Assembly (NCBI RefSeq): GCF_004379255.2 | Contig: NC_056035.1 | Coordinates: forward strand, 18,497,902-18,561,901 | Reading direction: 5' to 3' | Source: Salvia splendens | Lineage: Eukaryota > Streptophyta > Magnoliopsida > Lamiales > Lamiaceae | Length of the DNA stretch: 64,000 nucleotides | Part shown: positions 56,961 through 64,000 of the stretch, one piece after another | Position numbering within the stretch: position 1 is the first letter of the stretch | How the letters are laid out: each line of letters begins with the position of its first letter | Position numbers and translations under genes: made by a program | The notes under the pieces: model-generated | The model's input: the letters and a program-made list of their open reading frames with translations, nothing else | Database searches by the model: none | Told to the model about the DNA's origin: nothing

Positions 56961-57293
56961 TTTTCTTACTTTTTGAAAGTGAAGAAAGTCTGAAGAAGCT
57001 CTTGAAAGCGGAAGAAAATTTCTCGAGAAAGAGAGAGTATAGAAGACGCAACAGCAAAGGTGTTCAAATGAGGAAGAAAGAGCATATTTATCAGATTCGG
57101 CGAAGATTTCAAAATCGTCGCACCGTTTCGAATCCCACCTTTTCAGGATTCAACGGCCGGATTTTACTGTCGCATTTAATGCAGTCACATGCAAGGCACG
57201 TCCCCTGACGTCAGCCTCCCCCGTACCTTTATCCAGAATGCCGAAGTGACTCGCTTCGCCGAAGTGATTCGCTTCGTCTTTCGGGGGGGGTAG

Positions 57294-57908
57294 TGATGGG
57301 GTACGGACTAAACAAGCCCAACAGCAATGACGGCCCATCAGTCCGAAGCCCAAGGAAGAGTATGAGTTCGGCATGACCAAAGAGTTCGGATGAGTTCGGC
57401 ATTACCAAAGAGTTCGGCCTCAGCCTACAGCTCGGTAAAAGCCAACCAATCAAGCTCTGCTCTCAGGTCGGCATCAAGCTCTACTCTCAGATCGGCAACC
57501 AAAGCAGTTCGGTCTCAGTATTCGACCGAACAAGGAGTTAGTGGACCCATGCAGGATTTCCACAACTTCCAACACACCCACTACCACGTGGCGTCAACTC
57601 AGGCCACGATCTTAGGCCATGACCTACACGACATCCACGACCTAGAGTGATGATGTAAGCCACGATCTTAGTTCAATGTATAAATAGAACTTAGATCTGG
57701 TAGAAAAGGGTTAGAATCTCTCTAGAGAAATAATCATATAGCAAGTCTGTGTTGTAAGCTGTAATTCGCAGATCAAGCAATACAAACCTGCCCCCATTTC
57801 TCCCCGTGGACGTAGATTTACCTCAGTAAATCGAACCACGTAAAATTCTCTGTGTCGTAATTTATTTTTACGAGCATTTGTCATCATCAAGAATTCGCCG
57901 ACTCATCA
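57294..57908 (+). repeat. 3' LTR of Tat element 2
   Basis: 615 bp, no difference from the 5' LTR found by eye. Preceded by eight G and TAG, followed by the duplicated target CCCCG. Confidence 0.95.
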
Positions 57909-58300
57909 CCCCGGTAGTGCTCTCGGTTTGGCGTGTCGTCCCCAAAGATAAAACGGCTTCGTCTTGTTCGTTGCAGCACCGCAGACGGAACAAGCTCCGG
58001 CGAACTAGATGATGGCGAGGGCAGAGCTTCGACGGGAAGACAATGCAGAGAGAGGGAAAGAGCTATGCAAATGTGTTGTGTCTCTAATTGTGTGCAATGC
58101 ATGAGGTGACTGCCTATTTATAGGCCAAGTCCACCCGCAGGAGCATTGATGGAGTCAACAGCCATCATGTGTGCCATGATGGTTTGACTGTAACCGCCGG
58201 GGGTTACTAACTGGTGCACTAGCCAGTGGGAGCTGAAGAGACACGACGCACCTGGACATGCTACACGACGGGATACACCATGGACCGTCGGGTTCCATCG

Positions 58301-58412
58301 GGGACCTTTCGTCTCCCGTTATGCGTCGGGGTCCAGCGGGGACCTTTTATCTCCCGTTGTGCGTCGGGGTCCAGCGGGAACCTTTTGTCTCCCGTCATGC
58401 GTCGAGGTCCAG
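58301..58412. repeat. Three tandem 38-bp units in the Copia 2 LTR
   Basis: The unit gggacctttcgtctcccgtt followed by atgcgtcggggtccagc is repeated three times with a period of 37-38 bases. The solo LTR at 39085-39160 has fewer copies. Confidence 0.8.
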
Positions 58413-58978
58413 CGAGACCATGACGTGGACTAGGACCCGTCGGGGATATCGTGGAGTTTGGGGTAGTCTAAAAAGAACAAGCGGGGCTCGAACCACGCTC
58501 AACGACCAGCTCCAAAGAACAACCCAAAGACCACCCAAAGACCAATTGCCAAGATCCAAGGCCCAAGGCACAAGGCACCCGGTGCACGGGCACGGGTCAC
58601 GGGTCGCGGGTCGCGGGCGGGAGGCGGCGGCGCGCGCGTGTGGGCTCTGTCACCCGTCTTATTCCACGATAATTATTACACATGATAATTCATCTCATTA
58701 AATACTTCATCAAAGAAGTATATCATCCCCGAGGTGGGATAATTAACACTTAGTTAATTAATCCCTTAGTCTTTTCACATAGCACATTTCTAGCTTTATT
58801 GTGACCAACTTTAATATATTATTTCTCACTCACCGGGAATCAGATTTGAGAAAATGAATATATTACGGTCATCTACTCGGAGCGTAGATCGACGTTATTG
58901 CATTTAATTTCACAAAATTAAATGTCTTGTAACATTTATTATTAGTCAAAAATCAATTGACCAAGCACGATTCCAACA

Positions 58979-59541
58979 ATCCCCCATATGAGTGGAAATT
59001 GCCAAATGCATATGTATGCAGACACAAGCTCAACCCTCAAGAGGTATGTAAGCATAAGGATATGTAGTTTTTGGCTTTGAACCATCCATAGTCAACACCA
59101 CCGGATACACAGGCGGACTAGTAGCGCGATGCTTTGAACTATTCCTCCACGGCGAGCACCGAGACAATGATGTTAACACTTAAACACATCAACCTCATCC
59201 GTTCTCACGTTTTTTGTCCATTTCAGGCCTTGGACACCACTTTGGATTCATAAGTGTATTGTTTGAAGTGGCTCCACTTCACACTTACATAGGTGATTCC
59301 TCGTTAAGTATCTTGTCATACTTAGTCTCCTTGAGAACTTCTTCTCAACGAGATCCTTTAGGGATCATTAAAAGTCATAGACTTAACCTCACCACTAGGC
59401 AAGTTTTCCAACACTCTATTGCACTCTAGGGAATAGATGTAGATGAGTGTTTCACACGAACTCTCATAGCTTAGTTTTCCCATTGAACCAAGTTCTTGGG
59501 ATCTCCAGTCATCATGGTTGGGTTACCACTATGACAATTCT
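58979..59541. other. Copia 2 untranslated region next to the 3' LTR
   Basis: Purine-rich priming tract at the edge, then non-coding sequence up to the end of the RNase H remnant. No gene was recognised. Confidence 0.5.
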
Positions 59542-62350
59542 TTAGTTTGTGGATTTCAAACTCATTCCCTCTAGCAATTTATTCATTTGATCACGATTTA
59601 ATCCTTTGGTTAGCGGATCCACTAGATTATCCAATGACTTCACGTAGTCAATTGTAATCACCCCTGTTGTGATCAAATGTCTCACGGTATTATGTCGTCG
59701 ACGAATGTGTCGAGACTTACCATTGTACAAGCCACTGTTTACCCTCCCAATAGCGGCTTGTCTATCACGGTGAATTAACACTGGAGGATATCCAATTTGC
59801 ATCGCAGTACCCTTCAAGTACCGGGGGTATCTCGAAAAGTATAGCCCATGATTTTGAGTATACTTGAGATATCTCAAAACTCTTACAAGAGCTTTCCAAT
59901 GCTCTTTGCTTGGATTGCTCGTGTAACGACTCAACTTGTTCACAATGCAAGCAATGTCAAGTCTAGTGTAATTAGTCAAATGCATAATGTATTCATTGCC
60001 CAGTGCATAATCTTCTTATGCAGCGGGCTTGCCCTTGTTCTTGCTCAAGTGAACTTTGAGCTCTATAGGCGTCTTAGCCGGGATGCCATCATAGGCGTTG
60101 AATCTCTTTAGTACTTTCTCAATATAATGAGATCGTGTCAAGATGATTCCTTTGAATTAGAATTTTTCATTCCAAAAATCACATCGGCTAGACCCATATC
60201 CTTCATGTCAAAGTTTCTCTTTAACATGGTTTTCGTATAGTTAATCACTTAGGTGTTACTACTCATGATTAACATATCGTCAACGTAGAGATACACTATA
60301 ACGTATCCATTATCAGTGTTCTTAATGTAGACATATTTTTCACATTCGTTGATTTTAAATCCATTTGATAACATCACATTATCAAATTTCAATTGTCATT
60401 GCAACGACGCTTGTTTCAATCCATAGAGGGATTTAACCGGTTTGCAAACCTTTCTCTCTTGTCCAGGTACTACAAAACTTTTAGGTTATTCCATATAGAT
60501 TTCATATTAAATCACCATTTAAACTTGTCAACTGTTCCAACGGCCTTAAACTTACTTTTAATGACTCATTTGCATCCTAAAGGTTTAGCACCTTCAGGTA
60601 GATCAACCAACACCCAAGTGTGGTTTAGCAAAATTGAATCAATTTCGCTTTGAACAGTTTGTCTTTAATGCAGCCTATCTGGGCCAGCAAAGGCTACTTT
60701 TATTAATGTTAGTTCTTCATCCAACATAAAAGCATTATAGTCAGGACCAAATGTCTTTGGTGTACTGACCCTACTACCACGTCTTAGTATTGTATCGTTT
60801 GGATCGGGCCTTGTTCGTTTGTGCGATTCTGGCTCTTCATCCGCTGATTAATAACTAGTGGCTTCATCCTCAATTCTCGTCTCAGAATTGGGTGCAATAT
60901 TTTCCTTATCTTTGTGAGGAAATATATTTTTCAAGAAATATAACATTTCTTGACTCGATTGTTGTTCCCACGGTCACAGTCGATATTTCAGACTTGTGGA
61001 CAACAAATCGATATGCACTACTATTAAGTGCATACCCAATAAAGATGCAATTAACCGTGTTATGACCGATTGTAACTTCTTTCGGCAGAGGAGCCATCAC
61101 CTTTGTCAAACACCCCCCACACTTTGAGGTATTTGTAGGATGACTTCATTCCCTTTCACAACTCATAAGGAGTGACATCCTTACTTTTGAGTGGGATTTT
61201 GTTTAGGATGTAGTTAGCTGTCAAGATAGCTTTCCCCCACATGTTCTGGGGCATCCCTGGACTAATCAGTAACGCATTTATCATCTCTTTAAGAATTCAG
61301 TTTCTTGCGTTCTGTAGCACCAATAGATTGTGGTGAATATAGTGCAACCGTTTGAAGAATTATACCACTTGTGTTGCATAATTCCCCAAACAGGGCTACG
61401 TATTCGCCTCCTCTATCACTTCGAATCATTTTGATTTACAATCCAAGTTGATTCTCGACTTTGTTCTTATAATTTTTGAACACTTCAATTGCTTCATCTT
61501 TACTTCTTAAAAAATAAAGATAGCAACATCTTGTGCAATCATCTATGAACGTGATAAAGTATGTTATACCACTTCTAGTTTGCACGAATTTTAAATCACA
61601 TACATTGGGGTGAATTAATTCAAGGGGTTTCGTGTTCCGTTCAACAGAATGAAACGGTAATCTAGTCACTTTTCACCTCAAGACTAATCTCACATTTATT
61701 TTGGGTATAGACTTCTTTTGTCTTAAGTAAATTCAAGTTTACTAAACTTTTATAGCATTAGAATTCACATGTCCTAATCTATAATGCTACAAATAGGAGG
61801 AAGTATTTGCATTTTCATTATTAGCCAATGGCCTTTCAAACACGGCGAATAGCCGATACACTTAGTTTAAAAAAAAAGACCCTCAGTTACATAACATTTT
61901 CCGATGGATTTTCCAAACTTGTATACAAAGAACTTACCGGATTCAAATACAAGGTAAAAACCCCTATTTGCAAGTATTGGTCCAGAAACTATGTTCTTGC
62001 GTATGTCCGAGACATGTAGCACTTTCTTAGAGTGAGTGTCACGTCGGACGTCATCTTGAGGACCATATCTCCTAAGTCGACACATTTGGACGAGGCTTGG
62101 TTCCCCATGTTGAGCTTCCTCCCCTCAACAGTCTTGTAAGTGTAGAATTTACTTCTATAGGCACACACGTAGACAGTGACGCCCGTGTCGATATACCAAC
62201 CACATTTGTTCTCGACGTGGTTGACTTCTTCAGTTACCACGACGGCTATGTTGCCTTTGACATGTTTGATAAATTTGGATCCACCAAGCTTCTTGGTTGG
62301 TGGCTTTATCTTTCTCATGGAATGGGCGGGGCCAAATGTCTCCCGACATT
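59542..62350 (-). pseudogene. Copia 2 pol remnant: protease, integrase, RT, RNase H
   Basis: Minus-strand fragments in order: protease-like CGWYIDTGVTVYVCAY (about 62180), a stretch up to the GAG-pre-integrase region (61867-62085) and integrase core with [19 protein letters not shown] (61436-61669). Then come GHNTVNCIFIGYALNSSAYR (60906-61109) and a heavily decayed RT (60000-60900). RNase H-side sequence ends the gene (TRLDIACIVNKLSRYTSNPS, SRHIRRRHNTVRHLI, VDPLTKGLNRDQM, 59542-59985). Stops and frameshifts are frequent and the RT YVDD motif lies in broken sequence near 60275. It is inactive. Confidence 0.85.
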
Positions 62351-62960
62351 TTGTCAAGACACGGACGGGTGTCAAACGTCTCCCGATATTTTCTAAAGGA
62401 CTGACGTGTGCCTTATGTCTCCTGACATTTGCTAAGGCACGAACATGAGCCAAATGTCTCCCTATGTCTCCCGACGAACGGGAGATCGACGGGTGCAAAT
62501 TTTGTCCAGCCATTTCACATGGGATGTAAGGGTGCAAAACATCTACTGACATTTCCTAAGGCACGGATGGGAGCCCAGGTCTCCCGACGAACAGGAGACC
62601 GACGGGTGCGAAATTTGCTCCCGACATTTCCCACGGCGCAGATGTGTGCCATACGTCTTCCGACAGATTCTAAGGCACTAACGGGAGCGAAACGTCTTCC
62701 ATGTCTCCCGATGTTTTGAAGACAAGGACGGGGTGAGAAATGTCTCCCGAGATTTCTCATGCCACAGACGGGAGTCGAATGTCCCTCATGTCTCCCTGCG
62801 AACGGGAGACGTCCCTTGGTACCTAACGTGTGCCAAATGTCTTCCAACATTTTCTAAGGCACGGACGGGAGTAAAACGTCTCCCATGTCTCCCGACGAAC
62901 GGGAGACGTCCCTTGAGACCAATGGGACACGCCCAACGACCCTATCCATGAGAACGACGG
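62330..62960. repeat. Degenerate tandem repeats of about 60 bp in the Copia 2 gag position
   Basis: Roughly ten copies of a unit containing ctaaggcacggacgggag, then aacgtctcccatgtctcccg and acgaacgggagacgtccc follow one another. Copies differ in many bases and in length. Confidence 0.75.
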
Positions 62961-63009
62961 GAGACGTCCCGTAGGACTTCCCTGTCATTGGCCATTCATG
63001 AGGTCTCTC

Positions 63010-63575
63010 CCCCACATTGGAGTCAGTCGTGTTGATCCCAACGGCATCAACTCTCGTGTTGGACCCGACGGTCCCAACACTCAATCCATCAGAGGATTCT
63101 ATGGAGCCACTAAACGTGGACTCAACACTTGATCCGTTAGAGGATCTAAAGGAACCACTAATAGTGGAACCGTCAGTTTGCGTGTTGGCCCTGAAGGCCC
63201 CAACACTCGTGTTGATCCCAAAGGACTCAACACATGATCCATTGGAGGATCTCGCGGAACCACAAAAAGTGGAACCGTCTTTCTTCTTGTTGGTCCCGAA
63301 GGCCCCAACACCCGTGTTGACCTCGAAGGTCCAACACTCGATCCTATCAAGGATCCAATGGAACCACTTAATGTGGAACAATCGGTGCCACCAAAGGTGG
63401 ATGCACCAGTCGACCCAAATGGGTTAGTAAGCGCTCAAGGCGCTTGAGTAATTAAGTGTGATGATGTGGACTCGACGGGAGTCGTGGTCATGGCGGGGAC
63501 CCGACGAGGAACAGTGGGCACGTCGGTGTTGGAGTCGGGGAAAGCGACGGTGGGGAACGCAGCGACGGGATCCAT
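63010..63575 (-). pseudogene. Copia 2 gag-position frame with second tandem repeat
   Basis: On the minus strand a start at 63575 opens MDPVAAFPTVAFPDSNTD and reaches a stop after about 46 codons near 63437. The same frame then continues with a repeat of about 60-120 bases (units containing ggatct..ggaaccac and the paired ccaacactcgtgttg), reading PSGPTRKLTVPLLVV and similar. The expected Copia Gag fold and zinc knuckle were not found. The open frames are a by-product of the repeat, so no function is proposed. Confidence 0.55.
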
Positions 63576-63668
63576 CTCCACGCTAAGGTATTAGTTTCGA
63601 AAGTTTTAGATTCAATTTAAAGTTCAAACTCCTTCTTCAACGGAAAGTATATCTCGTCTTGCGATTGT

Positions 63669-64000
63669 TGTCGAAAATGATTGTTTAACTGCGATACAAA
63701 GATACACTAACAGGGCGTAGTACAACCCAATGAAGAAAAGAGAAATTAAACGGAAAATAAATTGAATTGAAATTACAAAGAAGAATTCGAAACAATAACC
63801 CATAAAGATGTAAGCCGAGTCGAGGAGTCCTCTTTCCGCAAGACGAGATACGCCCCGGTAGTGCTCTCGGTTTGGCGTGTCGTCCCCAAAGATAAAACGG
63901 CTTCGTCTTGTTCGTTGCAGCACCGCAGAAGGAACAAGCTCCGGCGAACTAGATGATGGCGAGGGCAGAGCTTCGATGGGAAGACTATGCAGAGAGGGAA
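63669..64000 (-). repeat. 5' LTR of Copia 2, partial
   Basis: The inner 332 bases of the LTR, matching 50571-50754 plus 57914-58060. The LTR continues outside the window. No standard primer-binding site is visible next to 63668, where acaatcgcaagacgag is read on the minus strand. Confidence 0.9.

Larger units (their letters stand above)
50755..57908 (+). mobile_element. Tat-lineage Gypsy element 2, non-autonomous, inserted in the Copia LTR
   Basis: Two 615-bp LTRs with no difference seen, and CCCCG on both sides (50750-50754 and 57909-57913), mark a very recent insertion of 7154 bp. It keeps the primer-binding site, Gag domain, integrase C-terminal end, tandem repeats, antisense gene and polypurine tract. 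It lacks protease, reverse transcriptase, both RNases H and the integrase core. Two internal deletions explain this when compared with element 1. It would need enzymes from a relative such as element 1. Confidence 0.95.
50571..58978 (-). repeat. 3' LTR of Copia 2, split by Tat element 2
   Basis: Two parts, 50571-50754 and 57914-58978, total about 1249 bp. On the minus strand it starts TGTTGGAATCGTGCTTGG at 58978 and ends TTTTCGACA at 50571. The polypurine tract (ATATGGGGGAT on the minus strand) adjoins 58978. The duplicate CCCCG at 57909-57913 belongs to the later insertion. Confidence 0.9.
50571..64000 (-). mobile_element. Second Ty1/Copia retrotransposon, minus strand, right end outside the window
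   Basis: The 3' LTR (50571-58978, split by Tat element 2), an internal region (58979-63668) and the inner part of the 5' LTR (63669-64000) are present. The two LTRs are the same sequence where they overlap: tgtcgaaaatgattgtttaa at 50571 and 63669, and gatacgccccggtagtgc across the split and at 63847. The internal order on the minus strand is gag-position repeats, protease, integrase, RT, RNase H. Many stops make it inactive. It interrupts the En/Spm-like gene at its left end. Confidence 0.9.

Noticed and set aside
62330..62960. Possible CRISPR-like array because of evenly spaced similar units
   Set aside because: Units are degenerate, adjoining and without unique spacers, and this is a plant retrotransposon.
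62854..63427. Open frames on both strands in the Copia 2 gag region
   Set aside because: They follow the tandem repeats and show no protein domain; repeat units in multiples of three explain them.

Overview
The window is nuclear DNA of a flowering plant, almost certainly a eudicot. It holds three complete host genes (an MLO-type membrane protein, a ubiquitin fusion and a secreted laccase) and one tRNA gene. The rest is AT-rich spacer packed with nested transposons of plant-only lineages: Tat-lineage Ty3/Gypsy elements with a second RNase H, Ty1/Copia, PIF/Harbinger, hAT and Stowaway/Mariner MITEs, and an En/Spm-like remnant. An asterid origin is a guess; nothing here fixes the species.

Layout. 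1-2124 is the minus-strand LTR of a Gypsy-like element that runs off the left edge. 2125-10727 is a cluster of PIF/Harbinger elements: a truncated ORF1 carrier, a transposase tail, a complete element carrying only a broken ORF1 (5604-7342) and a complete element with an intact transposase (8676-10727). 13226-16225 is a 15-exon MLO gene on the minus strand, followed by tRNA-Pro(AGG) at 16839-16910. 17921-18993 is a hAT element with a second hAT MITE inside it. 19722-20237 (minus) encodes ubiquitin fused to a bacterial/organelle-type ribosomal protein uS19. 20737-22429 is another hAT element with a nested hAT MITE.

24617-35508 is a young, complete 10.9 kb Tat-type retrotransposon inside a Stowaway MITE. 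Its gag-pro and pol are in one frame separated by a single UAG in a CARYYA readthrough context, and it has a long four-exon gene on the opposite strand. 35980-43730 is an old Copia element (minus), broken by mutations, by a hAT MITE, and by a solo LTR that itself contains a Mariner-like MITE. 44731-47208 is the six-exon laccase gene. 48480-49093 is an internally deleted copy of the 8676-10727 Harbinger element. From about 50000 an En/Spm-like gene is cut by a second Copia element (50571 to beyond 64000, minus), whose 3' LTR was then split by a second Tat-type element (50755-57908). That second element has lost protease, RT, RNase H and most of integrase but keeps gag and the whole antisense gene.

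How the parts work together. Host genes are single units with no operon-like linkage. The two Tat elements look like an autonomous/non-autonomous pair: the first could supply enzymes in trans for the second. The Harbinger elements form a similar split set. Most element ends were fixed from target-site duplications read directly in the sequence. The strongest candidates for something new are the ubiquitin-uS19 fusion and the conserved, spliced antisense gene of the Tat elements.
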